In this document: positions 40,181-52,501 of the stretch, piece by piece | How the letters are laid out: each line of letters starts with the position of its first letter | Numbering within the stretch: position 1 is the stretch's first letter | NCBI GenBank assembly: GCA_914767715.1 | Contig: OU612070.1 | Coordinates: 4,357,501 to 4,421,500 of the forward strand | Reading direction: 5' to 3' | Source of the DNA: Membranipora membranacea | Taxonomy: Eukaryota; Bryozoa; Gymnolaemata; Cheilostomatida; Membraniporidae | Length of the DNA stretch: 64,000 nucleotides | The notes under the pieces: generated by a model | The model's database searches: none | Told to the model about the DNA's origin: nothing | The model's input: the letters and a program-made list of their open reading frames with translations, nothing else | Position numbers and translations under genes: made by a program

Positions 40181-42380
40181 ATGACCAAACATATGATGGA
40201 GAATCAGAATCAGTTATCAAGGGAATACCTAAATCACCAGTCCCTCTGAGGGAACCTACATCCCCAGCATCTAACTCACCAGTCAGGAGAAGAGTCCGAT
40301 TGCTTACCAGCTCATCCACTGAACAATCACCACCAGGCAGCCCGATCTTACCTAGCCCTCCTCCTACTGACAATCATCAGCCGCCACCGGCATCACGAAA
40401 TAGTTCTGCTGCCTCTGTTGAACAGCACAGTCGATATGACCAGATGAGATCCGGTACTGTCAGCGTCAAAACAGAGCCGAGTAGTGATTGTGTTACACTG
40501 GAAATTCTGCATAGTAAGTTATCATATACTTGATTCTCTGTCTTGACTCCAATGCCCTGAGCACTAGCGCTAAGATTTTGTATAAATTTAGTTGTACACA
40601 GATTTTGACTAAATCCTTGACAGTATGCAATGAATGTGACCCACAATCTCAGAAGTTGTAAGATTGCACAGCTGCTGTAAGACTGTATGAGTGAAACTTT
40701 ATGCAACTGTGAACTTTCGGTACGACTCTTATAGGACAATTCGATTGTATTGCAAGTGTTTTGAGATTTTTGAGATTGTTTTTGCCGTAAACATAAAAAT
40801 ACTGTATATGGTTTTTGCAAAGTGGTACCAAGCTTCAAGCTTCAAGCTTCAATGTTTTATGTTTGAGTTTGCAGTACTAAAAAGAGGCCTTTTCTCTGTT
40901 ACAGCAAATACAGCTTCAATTGAAAAGCAGCTTCTAAAGTTGACGAGTATGGTTCAGCACTTATCCGCTTGTTCTTCACATTCTGTTGGTTATGGTACAT
41001 ACGGTACAGGGGTTTTACCGTATTTTAACTCAGCCGAGGAGGTGGTTCTATATGAAGTCGCTGATGAGGAGGAGAGGAAGAGCCTGGTAAGAATCTTATG
41101 TCTCAGTTATGTCAGTTGAGATGTCAGAGATTAAGCTGTTCATGGTCCATTGTATATTGTTCACTTTCACAATACGATTGTATCAGCATATATCAGGGTT
41201 AAAATATGTAGTTAATCATTTTATTTGTTCATATTTTCAGGTGCTCAGGCTTGCTTCTATAGGCGGGCTCAATTTACAAAAGGGTGTAGTAAACATGCTA
41301 ACCCAGCTGATGTCGGTCGAGGCCATGACTAGTCTCAACATGCTCGGAGGAGGCACAAGAGGAAAAAGAGGATTTAAGAACACTGCGCTCTACCAGGTTG
41401 TACTAGGTAGGTGGTTGATCGCAGTTGTAGGTAGTTAATCTCAGGAAAAAAGAAAATTATAGATACAGAAAGCTATAAATTGGGGCGGTTGTTCAGCATT
41501 CAGCACGTATGTGTCACTCTTCGTATTTTGATTTTCCTTTTCTTCTAGCCTCTAGGGAGCGATGTAGCTCATATTGGTAGTTGCCCTCCTAATGTCAATG
41601 AAAGGGCAACTTCTTTGAATCAAAACGCTTTGTTGATTTCAAAGGGATAAGGTTGTGGTTCATTGAAGACAGTCGCCAGTCCATTTATCACATTTTAAGT
41701 TGACGTTGACAAATAAAAGACTTTTCTCATGCCTACAATCAAATAATACTTGAGAAAAGGAAACAATTTATCCTTAAGCCTCTTTTACTATATGACTCCT
41801 TGTTTAATTGCGTTTTTAGAATCTCTGATCCAGTATTTTAAGGTTTCTGAAGCAGAGGTTTACACAAAGGTACAGGGATTCCTGAAGAATGCTGAGGGGA
41901 CCCGCAAAAAGGTAAATTATGAGTTAAATTTTTCAAACTACTCTCTTTTCAAAGCAGCACCTCTGTGTGATGTTTTAAAATTAATTTAAATTTTAATACA
42001 TGGATTTTTTGCTGAATGTGTGATATATCAAGCAATTCTGTAAAATCACCCGAAATCAATGAATAAATCAGCATTGATTGCCTAAGTAAGATGAAAGAAA
42101 TGAGAGCAACGAACGACATCTCCCGGATTCAATTATACACCCGGAAACTTGAATTGGTACAATACATAAGCGCGAAGATTTCTGTAAGAGTTTTGTATGG
42201 CGCCTTTGCCCAACAACACAATGCACATTTGCTCTCACTTGGTATGCCATGCCACATTTCCCATATTCTACATATTCCCATATTCTACATATTCCCATAT
42301 TCTACAAATTTCATTTTGATTTTCAGGCAGCTGCAAGAGCGAACAATGAACATTGGATCCAGCCAGGTGATAATCCTTGA
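40181..42380 (+). CDS. DUF4806 cassette 3, five exons, no start codon of its own seen
   Basis: Exons are 40181-40513, 40905-41086, 41241-41406, 41820-41911 and 42327-42380. The first exon starts after attacag in phase 1, and an in-frame stop lies upstream of the acceptor, so it must be spliced to an upstream exon. It encodes an acidic start (DDQTYDGESESV), RRRVRLLTSSS, the same SPPGSPILPSPPP proline block as cassette 2, then the DUF4806 parts NSAEEVVLYEVADEEERK, LASIGGLNLQKGV, FKNTALYQVVL and VSEAEVYTKVQGFLKNA. It ends with NNEHWIQPGDNP. The phase series matches cassette 1 (1 to 1, 1 to 0, 0 to 1), and the third exon is 166 nt in all three cassettes. I saw no canonical AATAAA downstream. Confidence 0.75.
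40829..40850. repeat. three tandem copies of a 7-base unit (aagcttc)
   Basis: This short tandem repeat lies in the first intron of cassette 3. It is absent from the matching intron of cassette 2, so it arose after the duplication. Confidence 0.8.
42260..42310. repeat. 17-bp tandem repeat, three copies
   Basis: Three units of cccatattctacatatt lie end to end, the last with one change, just upstream of the polypyrimidine tract of the last cassette 3 exon. The corresponding intron of cassette 2 lacks it. Confidence 0.9.
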
Positions 42381-43312
42381 GGTTGTATCACAATTAATAC
42401 ATACTAATTGAGGGAGCCAAGATGACAGAGGAGAAATGATATGCTCACCTTTACATTTTAATTCCCAAATTGAGCTAACTTCAAGTCAGTCTGCCATGTT
42501 GTATAGTAGTTTGCATGTACTGAGTATTTTAACCACTACCACATCTCACATTTCCATAGCACCCAAATTCCTTTGACAGTAATATTCTATGGTAGTTTTC
42601 TTCCCGAAGTATTGTCTCCTTATTATCACAATCCTACTAAGTAGCAACTGAGAAAGTTTTCAAAATCATCTTTATTGCTGATCAGCATTTTACGGATGAT
42701 AGACGTTAAATTTTTTTTACACGTTTTAGTCATGAACTACATCAAGTATTTTTAGAGTTTTTTGTCTTACTACAGCTCTCACTTTTGTAATAATACTACT
42801 AAGAAATCAACTGTACATAACACAACTTTTTAAAATACTGTATACTTTTGTGTGATAGTTCAAGAACACAGCATTATGACTACCAGATATTTACTCTCAA
42901 ACTAGCTTTCTACAATTCAGTGAGTCGTCAGATTTTTATACTCTACCATAGGACTGTGCCGTGGCCAAGAAGTAGAAGGACTTTAGTCTTTATTCCTTTC
43001 TGCCGCATTCCCTAGCTTTTGATAGAAGATTTGGTTGCTGACAGAGCTCTCTGTTCGGATTAATATGGAGCCGGGAGTTGTCCTCTCTATGTTTAAGCAA
43101 TGATGTCTTCCAAGTTGCAAATATTGAATAGGATATCATTGTAGCCCAACATCATATAACATTTCTCTAGGGGTGGATCTCATATTTGCCCAGTATCAGA
43201 ATGATCTTAGGCTAGACATGTGGACATGAAGAAAAGTATAAATTTTTCAACACAACATAATCAAGAAGAACCGTCATAAAACCGACCATATAGCGCCTCA
43301 AGAAACATTATC
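42381..43312. other. intergenic region between the DUF4806 locus and RIOX1
   Basis: This holds the 3' side of cassette 3 and the promoter and leader of RIOX1. I see no gene, no clear AATAAA and no repeat of note. Confidence 0.5.
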
Positions 43313-46300
43313 ATGGTGCAAGACCCAAAGAAACGCGTATCTGCCTTTGCAGTGCAAAAGGCTATGCAGGTAGGTGTATGCTTACCTCAGTCTCATTAAT
43401 AATTGTCTAACAAGTTCAGTTCGACTCACAATACCAGACTCAGAGGTATAGTTATTACATTAGCCACCAACATAATGTTAACCAATGGAGATTCAGTTTT
43501 TACAACAGGATGCGTGAGGAAGTGAAGGTATACTTTGATCCGAACCCCCCCCCCCCCTTTAACCTCAAATGTATACCTTCACTTCCTCACGCATAATGTT
43601 GTAAAAACTGAATCTCCATTGGTTAACATGATCAATTATAATTATAATCTTTTTTTTTACTAGTGGTATGTATGATACATACCACTAGTAAAAAAAAGAT
43701 AATTATTATAATTGATCAATCCTGATTACTCTCGGTCTCTGCTACACTCGACAACCTTACTCACTGTTTAGTTTATATTTATCATTTTTACTTTCTTTGT
43801 ATCATTAAGAATCGATATTAATAACTGATCACCAGCTCTAGCGAGGACACATTACCTGCTGCTGCCACTGAGATCACATACGAAACATCCACTCACACTT
43901 ATATGCCACAACCGAATTTATGTATCCTTAATGCCCGTTGCCACAGGCTAGGCGAATAGGATTAACGGAGTGTATGTATGTGTATGTAACGAACATTGGC
44001 TGACCTAGGCTAGGATAATATGATCGACCTGTGGCCTGTCAGAGTCACCAACCAATTTACCGTTGCTGGGTAAAGTTGTTTACAATTATTACCAATACCA
44101 TCACCTGACCTGTTTCTCTCACATGGGCTGGCTTGGAACCAATTAAAGAAATTAGGTGAATTGAATTTATATTTACATTGTCTGCTTGCCTACCTATATA
44201 TTCAGTAGCTGAAAATTCTGCACAATTAGTAAGTATTACTTAGAAGAAAGCACCTACCTACTCATAGTCCTAGCCTAGTCAATTTGATTTAGGCTGGGTA
44301 CATAATAAGAGGTCAACAATTAAATTTGACATGGGGTGGGTTCCTAAAAAGCCATGGATATCATCAAGCATCCAACCTGCTCCTCTCAACCAAACCAAAG
44401 CCCAAAATTGAGAGATGTGGAGATTCTTCATAGCGTTGGCGCAAAATCCATTTTTCAAATTAGCCTAGGCTATGTACAATTGATAAAAAGAAAGAAATCA
44501 AAGTCGATAAGCTAATATAGGGTCAAGCTATTTTGAGAATGCAGGACACCTATGTAATATGATAGTCGAGCAAATGGGATATGTTTTTGAAGAGCTTCAA
44601 CGAATATGGTACTATTTTATCTTTTAAGTGCAAATGAGTATGAAACATTGGCTATCATCCAGTGGGCCTTTCTGTCATTATCCCAACTATTTAAAAAATT
44701 TGAAAACAAGTAGTTGACTTGATGTTATTTAACAGTGTAGTCACACCCAAAAAAACAGATATTAAAAATCACTAAGCCTTTACCTTCGTTGTTGATTTAG
44801 GCCTAATATGCTATATATCTCTTAACTATAGGGCAAACATAAGCTTGATGATTCCGTATCTTCTGTGCTAGCCAGCAAAGTACAAAAACTACACGATGAT
44901 GTCAAGTTTAATAAGGCCGCCAGTAAAATCGCTTCAAACTATGAAAGAAATCTAAGCAGTGCCACCAGGAAGAAAGCTAGGAAGATAAAAGAACGGAAAG
45001 AAGCTATAAAACAATACAAAGAACAACAAAAGGTTTGTCTTTTTATAGTTAATCTAGGTGAGCCATGGTTCTTATTTGGTGGCTGTGCATGAGAGACACC
45101 CACTTTACTTACTCAACCTATGACTGCCAACACATTTGTTCTGTTAGCTATAGGCATCAGTCTACAGTGTTGGTCCTCATAATCTGGGCAGCTCACAAAC
45201 CCTTCAATCCTTGTGCCATAAAAACTGATATTAAATTATTCAATATCTGCAGTAACATGAAAAGTAAGACACCGACTGGTGATTGTCACTTATAATTGTG
45301 ATACCTGGATCAATATTGTGTATATATATTTATAATATATATATTTTTTCTAGAAACAGCAACATGCGAACAAGGAGCAGACAATACCAGAAGAAAAACC
45401 GCTAAACTGGTATGGAGCTCCCAAATCTGACAAGCGAGTGAAGGTTAAAACAGCCAATGCAGAGAGTGCAACTGATAAAAAATCGTCTAAAGATGGACAG
45501 AAGGAATCTACTAGCAGTACTGGGAAGTTGTCACAAAATAAACAAAAGCAGCAGCGTGCAAAGGCTCAGGTAAGCTGTGAAAAAAATGACTGTCATAACT
45601 CCAAGAATTGAATATACTGAGTGAATATACTGTCCATTTTGTAAATGTGATAGTAATTTGTATATCGTCAATTCCCAGGATCCCATAAAAATTGACCCAG
45701 GTGGAACAATTTTCCCTTAAATGATCTAAATACAACACTAATGAATCAACTTAGAGCGATTGAACTTTCTCTTAAGTAATAGAATGCAGTCATCATTAAA
45801 ATATTTGTAGGTGTATGTTACAGTTTTTAGCAGGACAGTTCTGTTTAATTTCTAATGTAGTCTACACTGCTTGTGTATAGCTTTATAGGTTCACATTGTT
45901 TATGGGTAAGACAATAAGCTCTATTTCAGATTAATGAGGGTGCAGGTGATCAAGCAAATGGTAAAGTTCCAGGTCTAGTATCGATCATCCCATCATCTAA
46001 TGGTAAAAAATCATCAAAGAACATCACAAAACCAACTAGTGTTACAACTAATAAAATACCGGTGAGTTTATATGCTGCAGTAATAGACTAATACTCACAA
46101 GTATACTCAGTCTGCTTGTGTAGCCCAAACCTTAATGCACATTTCATAACTTAGTGAATTGGTTGCAAATTCGTTTCTATAATAGTACATTACGGATTTG
46201 GGTTTATCATCAATGACCTTTCGGTGTGTAAGTGTGAGCTGTGTTTGAGAGTTGTCGCCTCAAAGAAACTGCCGTCTCTAATTGGAATGTTCTCAACTTC

Positions 46301-49300
46301 TCCCATTGACATTCTTACCTGTGCATTACTTTTAGAAAACAAACAGCAAGAAGGTAACTGTTGAAGAGTGGGTTCCTCCATCTAGGAAAGCAGTAAGTGT
46401 CCGCACACATAATTTAGAGAAAAACCTCAAAGACTTAATTTATTATTTTTGTGACAGCAAGTTTTCAACAGCTACAAGCAAATATTGGGCAAAATCAGAT
46501 CAGGCAGCTGATAGACGTTACAAAGATTTCTAGACTTATAGACATGACTTTACTGGAATGTCACAGGAGGAGAAAACTCAAGAGTGGTACGCTTCACATA
46601 TAATTCGGGACCCTTTTAGGTAGCTGGCAAGACAAAGTCTACCTTTTTTTATTATATTACTCTCATGACCCACAGCCTCTGTTCAAGCTGTAAATTATTT
46701 TCTCTGGAGTCACCATGTTGCCATTACGGTAGTATTTTGGTTTGTTTAACTCATAGCATGCCTTTTTTTAGTTATAATGCAGGTTAACTTAAATTTTGAC
46801 AGGCGAAGAAAAATGGCAAAGCGTCATCTAGCCGAGAGGATGATCCGAGCTACAATGTAGCTGATATACAGAGTCATCACAAAGAAAACAGAAGTAAAGG
46901 AGTCAAAGGAAAGGTAACTGGATCAGCTGTCAGTTTCTTGTGATATTTATCTTAGTGAGCCAGATGGTTATCCTATTTCAATCAAGCCAAAACATTGACT
47001 AAAATATTTATCTACAACACCTCTTTGATATCAAACTTATGACAATCGGGACGATGTTTGGATGGATATCATGTGCACGAGTTGTCCCTGCACACATTGT
47101 AATGAATGCCTTTTGTTGCAGGACTCGAGACAATACTCAGATGAAGAGGATGGTTTGGCTGACGATGACTCTGAGGTCGATGAGTCAGAGCATGAGAACC
47201 CAGAGCAAGTTGCCAAGGATCTCTTTGCTAAACTCATACACCCACACAATCCACAAACATTCTTCAAGAAAAATTGGCTCAAGAAACCAATGCACATATC
47301 CAGGGGTGATAAGTCTTACTACGAAGAAGATAATTGGTTCAGTACGAGTGAACTGGATAGGATTTTAACAGAGGTAAAGATTACAACTCATTCACTATCT
47401 GTTGTTGACTGGTTTTGGGTCTGTGATGTGTTATCTTCTGTTAGGAAACAATGTCATTTGAAATTAACCTTTTAAAAAGAAAGATATTGATAGGTTGCAT
47501 AATCACAATCGAGGGCCAGAAGATACATGGAACTAGCATTTAGGTCAACTTCCGTGCCCATTGGCTTGTGTTTACTCATTCAAATCGGGGAACCGCATCG
47601 GCGGTGTAGACGAGTGGATAGCGTGCTTAGTGACAGAATCATCAATACGGGAGGCCTGGGTTCATGTCCCAGCCACCACAGTTCTTTGTGCGTGTTTTAT
47701 CATCGTTGAAATTGTAAGCATGCTTCATTTGATTCGGAAGTGGACCACTCATTCGAAGCATGGGATCATAGTGAATATTTTACATGATATTCTCTGTTAG
47801 GAGAGAGTGCGGTTCGGAGTGAACATCGATCTGACTACATTCAAAGATGGTAAGAGAGAGACTCACAATCCCGCTGGCAGAGCTTATCCTTCAATAGTCT
47901 GGGACAACTACCAGGTATAACAATAATAATACTATCTAATTATAACAGCTCTTCTCCTCCTCATTACCTCTCAATGCTCAACTTGTTAACATAAAACTGC
48001 CATGTTCTGATCAGGTGATGTGATTTTCGCCAGACTCCCAGTTCTTCAAAACTCTTCATTCTAACACAATTGCCCACATCATTTCGATCCAGGTCCAGAT
48101 CAATTCTCAAAGATTATGCAAATATATGATATAATATGTATATATTTCATATAACTGCGTTGAATTGTATCCTTAGTCCATAAAACATGTTCATAGCCAG
48201 TATCTCATCCATACAGAATGTGAACAAGTTTGTGTAATATTATCTATTGTAGCAAGGATGTTCAGTGAGGTTACTAAACCCACAGACATACACAGGTGAG
48301 GTGTGGTACCTACTGAGCACACTGCAGGAGTTATTTGGATGTATGGTTGGTGCTAATATATACCTAACCCCTCCCGGTACACAGGGGTTTGCCCCCCACT
48401 ATGACGATATCGAGGGGTTTGTCTTACAGGTAACAATCAAATTTAGTGTTTACCAAATAAACGGGAGAGAAATAAATTTTATGATAGTTTAGCAAACATT
48501 TCTGGTAGAAAGCTTCACATTTTAAAACATGGAGACCATCAATACCACAATCCAAAAAAAATAAGAAACAAAAGCAAGTGGCTAAACTCAACATTTGTAT
48601 ACATGGTTTTAGTTAGAAGGAAATAAAAGATGGCGGGTGTACGGACCGAGGACAGACGCAGACATATGGCCTCTTACTTCCAGTCGTAAGTTGTACAGAT
48701 GCTTTACAATCATAGACAGTACTCATTAATTAATACCGCTCAAGGATACTGATCATCTGGTTATTTTTATAATCAAAGTTACTCTCTGCTGTGAAGATCT
48801 GACAGCATCGTAAAAAGCCATAAGATTGTTTAATTACGTTTATCAAGTTCACAGCACAGATGAATTTTTTGTCAAAGTTCAAAAGAATTTGACCAATTTT
48901 CTATTATTGTCATAGTAACATCATCAACATCATCGATCATTTAATATCAAATAATTTTGTTCTGATCAACTATGTGTTTGAAGGAAACATGACAGAAGCT
49001 GAGTTAGGCAAGCCTGTGTTAGACTGTGTTCTGCAGCCCGGTGACTTGTTATATTTTCCCCGTGGCGCTATACACCAGGCTATGGCCCAAGATGATCAAC
49101 ACTCACTGCATATTACAGTGTCTACTCATCAGAAAAATTCATGGAGTGATCTCCTCAATCAGGTAATACGGTCACTTATCGATATTCTACTGATTTGTAA
49201 TGGTTGTGTAGTGATTGCTGTGCATACTAAATAATATTATGTATATATGTGTAAGTGCTTCACCTTTGAGTAATAGATCCATCTGCCACACATGAACAAA

Positions 49301-52300
49301 ATAGTGCATGATAGACCTACCTAATACAGACCTACCTAATACACCTCAGTTGTAAATCCAAAAGTAAAATGTGCCGCTACGATTATATTGATGTGGTTGC
49401 ACTTAACACTATGTGATATTTATAGATGGTTCCAGCAGCGCTGCAGAATGCCACAGAGAATGATCCAGAGTTCAGAGAGAGTTTACCTAATGATTACCTT
49501 AATTATACGGGTATAGCATTCCAAGAGGAGGTAATACTATATATCTCCACATATATACGTAGTGTGGGCGCTCACCTGCCTGTCTAAACAAGTCGGGTTC
49601 CATAATGATGTCTGTTTTATGTGATGTACTCAACATTCTTCTCCCCCACATATGCTTTATTAGACTGAGTTTATTAAATTGGCATATTGCTCGCATATTC
49701 TCAGAGAATGCAATTATAACATCATTATTTCCCATGCTGCTGCTACCTGTAAGGAGTTGGACACTAGGATCACTCTTCTCCAGCCTGTCCTCTCTGTTCA
49801 GTGACCTTTTAGACATAAACTGACTTATGACTTTATGTTACTCAGGATAATCCAGCGCGTATCACATTCATGAAGAAGGTACAAAAGTTGATGGATAAGC
49901 TGTTAAGTTTCGCTCCAGTAGACGCTGCTTGTGACATGATGGCGAAGAAGTTCATACACGACTCCTTACCACCATGTCTGGATATGAGTAAGATCTGCTG
50001 TTTTATTAAGATTTTACGCTATAATTAGGAATGATACTTCTCTTGAACTTCTGTGCCCTTTAACAAGAATAAAACAAGATTTGATAAACATCTTCAGCTA
50101 CAAAAGAACACCCAACAATATAACTCTTTCAGCTAAAAAACAACCGGTCTACAATAAATTTTATTCTGAGAATAGTTTTTTTTTATTAGTAAAACTGATT
50201 GAAATTTTCCCCGGAGTATATGGTTAGGGTTCAGTCTAGCCTGTCTAAAATCTTGTTATGACAAGATCGGTTCTAACTGACCTGCCACAAACATACCTCA
50301 TACGACTCAGAGCAAGTTATCAGGTTATGATAGGCTAGTTTTATTGATGATAGTCAAGAATAAAAAGAGAGCAAGAAAAAACCAACTGTTATTTGAGGAT
50401 TATAAATTGTTTTCTCTTCTTTATATCGATGTAACTTACAATTTGATCCATGATTACTATAAACCCAAGCGCTCGCTGTGTTTTCTGTGTCCGTATGTTA
50501 ATAAATTAGTATGTGATTTATAGTGGAAAGATGTCATAGTGTGGCAGAGCAAGGAGAGAAATGGGTGGATGGTAAGGTGAGAGATATAGTGGAGCTAGCA
50601 CCTGAGACTAGAGTTAGGCTTCTCAGAAAACATAGCCTTAGGATTGTCAACGAGCCGCCTACAGAAGAGGAACGTCAACAGCATGACAGAAAAGGTAAGG
50701 TTATGTGAATACGAGCGTGTACAGCAGCAGCACAATACTTGATGACTGGTTTTTCTGACCATATCTTCAGTCTTTGAGAATGCGATTGACCTCAAAAAGC
50801 ATGTCATAACCCTGTTCAATATAGACGGGGATATACTCTCCTTTGGAAACCATCAGGGTGCGCCATGACTGGTTGATATTCCTTACTTCAAAAGCAGATT
50901 GTTCAATTTCTACCTGAGTTGTAGTTGATTGTGACCCAAATGGGTAGTTGTAAGTTACTTTCTTTGTTATGTATATATTATGTTTGTTGATTTCACAGTT
51001 TTCCGATTTATATACTTCAGCATCTAAAGTAGCCTCAGTAGAGGACGGATCTGATCCAAGTGAAGACGTAGATGAATCAGATGACGGCGCTACGGGTATT
51101 AAAGTATATTTTAACACAGATAACGACAGGTTATATCATGGCAATGATATACAGTACTTTGAGATCGAGGGAGAGGTAAATACTGTTTACGGTGTGTGTG
51201 TGTAAGGCTCGCTCATTCTCTTATATGTGGTGGTGTTGATCATCACCGTTAGTACAGTAGATATAATTAACTGTACATACAGTTATGTATGTTAAGTAGA
51301 TATATGTCATGTGCACAATGGATCATGTATATTTTTATGTTTCTATCAATTCATATGATGTGTTGAATATGGAGGTATTCCGCCTAGGTATTCAGCATCC
51401 TCTTATGTTTTATTTATTCTCCTGTGTTTCATATTGAAGTTGGCTCCTGGGATAGAATATCTACAGTTGTCGTTCCCTGAGTTTATCTCAGTAGAAGATA
51501 TACCAGTAGAAGGTTTAGAGAACAAGGTATGTGACTAAGTACTCCTGAACTACACATAATATAACATTGACTTTTATGATAGTACACCTTGCTCTGAGCA
51601 TCATAAAAAAGCTTCATGAGGGAACCTTCAATAATCCTTGATCTGTTTGTACTTCTAAACTTGATCGTTGAAACAAATGCAATTACTAGGCACTATTTTA
51701 CTGCTAAATTAAACGGTGCTTTTTATACTTTCCTAAAAGCAAGTAAACTGGCTGGTTAAATATAATCAGCTTTATAACATTCCTCCCATATGCTGCACAG
51801 GATTGATTTTTTGTAATTCCCGTTAAAGCTTTGTACGCCTATGTTCAGAAAGGGGAAATGCGAAGTTGGTTACCAGTTCATATGAATTATTGGAAATTCT
51901 AAAACAAGAATCTTTGATCATTGCTCTCCTTGCTTCTTGTGTCCCCCGCCCCTCCACAGCAATGATGGCCGGTGTCACTTCATTCCTGTTACACCCCATT
52001 GACATCATAACGTCATAGATATTATGTAGTTGTTGGATTTGATCAGTTTTGTGGAAATTGTTATGGATTGTTTAACATCAAAGTTAAACGTTGCTTCTAT
52101 GAATACAATTCATTCCCTCTCATTTAATGGTTTTTTTCCTGTAGCTTGATGTGGCCATGATGTTGTATGACAGAGGTTTGTTGTTGACTGAGTCACCACT
52201 AAGTTCGACCAGTGTAGAAGAGTCCGATGACAGCGCTGAATTTAGTTCAGATGGACCCAGTGAAGGAGAGGATATAGATATATCTGAGGGGGAGGAGGGG

Positions 52301-52501
52301 GAACTCGACGGTACAGACTCGGAGGAGGATGGAGAGTGGTATGAGGGTTTGGATGGTGATGTCGTGTCTGAGGGAGAAGATGACAGCGAAGGAGATAATG
52401 GATCAGATGATGAAGAGGAGGAGAATGGCTGGTTTGATGATGAAGCTGAGGAGGTTGAGGAGGGAGAGGAGTCAGAAAGTGGGGACAGTGACCCAGAATA
52501 G
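43313..52501 (+). CDS. RIOX1: RIOX1/NO66-type JmjC ribosomal oxygenase
   Basis: This is a Fe(II)- and 2-oxoglutarate-dependent JmjC oxygenase. The family hydroxylates a histidine of ribosomal protein uL2 in the nucleolus, and histone demethylation has also been reported. Seventeen exons are 43313-43369, 44832-45032, 45354-45569, 45930-46061, 46336-46392, 46803-46913, 47122-47373, 47801-47914, 48253-48429, 48613-48685, 48984-49162, 49426-49530, 49846-49987, 50524-50694, 51021-51175, 51440-51526 and 52145-52501. They give 861 residues; human is 641. A lysine-rich N-terminal half of about 290 residues precedes the JmjC domain. The iron ligands are His429 and Asp431 (HYDDIE) and His494 (FPRGAIHQA). 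Their 65-residue spacing equals that of the human enzyme as I recall it. A winged-helix-like part follows, ending [19 protein letters not shown], then an acidic tail of about 100 residues. The exon 15 acceptor (51019-51020) was chosen because only it keeps the phase. Confidence 0.93.
43475..43629. repeat. long near-perfect hairpin with a poly-C loop in RIOX1 intron 1
   Basis: The left arm 43475-43533 and right arm 43571-43629 are reverse complements with only small differences. The 37-base loop contains a C13 run (43545-43557). There is no coding capacity. The high arm identity implies a young foldback element or a recent inverted duplication. Confidence 0.93.
43629..43718. repeat. 90-bp near-perfect palindrome abutting the previous hairpin
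   Basis: The arms from tgatcaatt outward to ggtatgta on the left, and tacatacc to aattgatca on the right, are almost exact complements. Only three bases (tga) form the centre at 43673-43675. The palindrome starts where the preceding hairpin ends, so two cruciform-capable units lie side by side. Confidence 0.93.
47600..47677 (+). mobile_element. tRNA-like SINE head in RIOX1 intron 7
   Basis: An A-box-like tagacgagtgg (47607-47617) and a B-box-like ggttcatgtcc (47659-47669) are spaced as in a tRNA gene. The B box lies inside a perfect T-arm stem (ctggg/cccag). The acceptor stem does not pair fully and the anticodon arm is irregular, so it is not a functional tRNA. A tRNA-derived SINE or tRNA relic fits best. 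I cannot define the SINE body or tail. Confidence 0.55.
49314..49343. repeat. 15-bp tandem duplication
   Basis: The unit gacctacctaataca occurs twice in direct succession in the RIOX1 intron after exon 11. Confidence 0.75.

Noticed and set aside
51001-51020. Alternative acceptor ttcacag at about 50998 for RIOX1 exon 15
   Set aside because: Joined to the phase-1 donor at 50694 it gives an early stop. The acceptor at 51019-51020 keeps the frame.
50767-51117. Antisense open frame of 116 codons over RIOX1 exon 15
   Set aside because: It is the shadow of the true coding exon at 51021-51175, which fits the RIOX1 family and phase.
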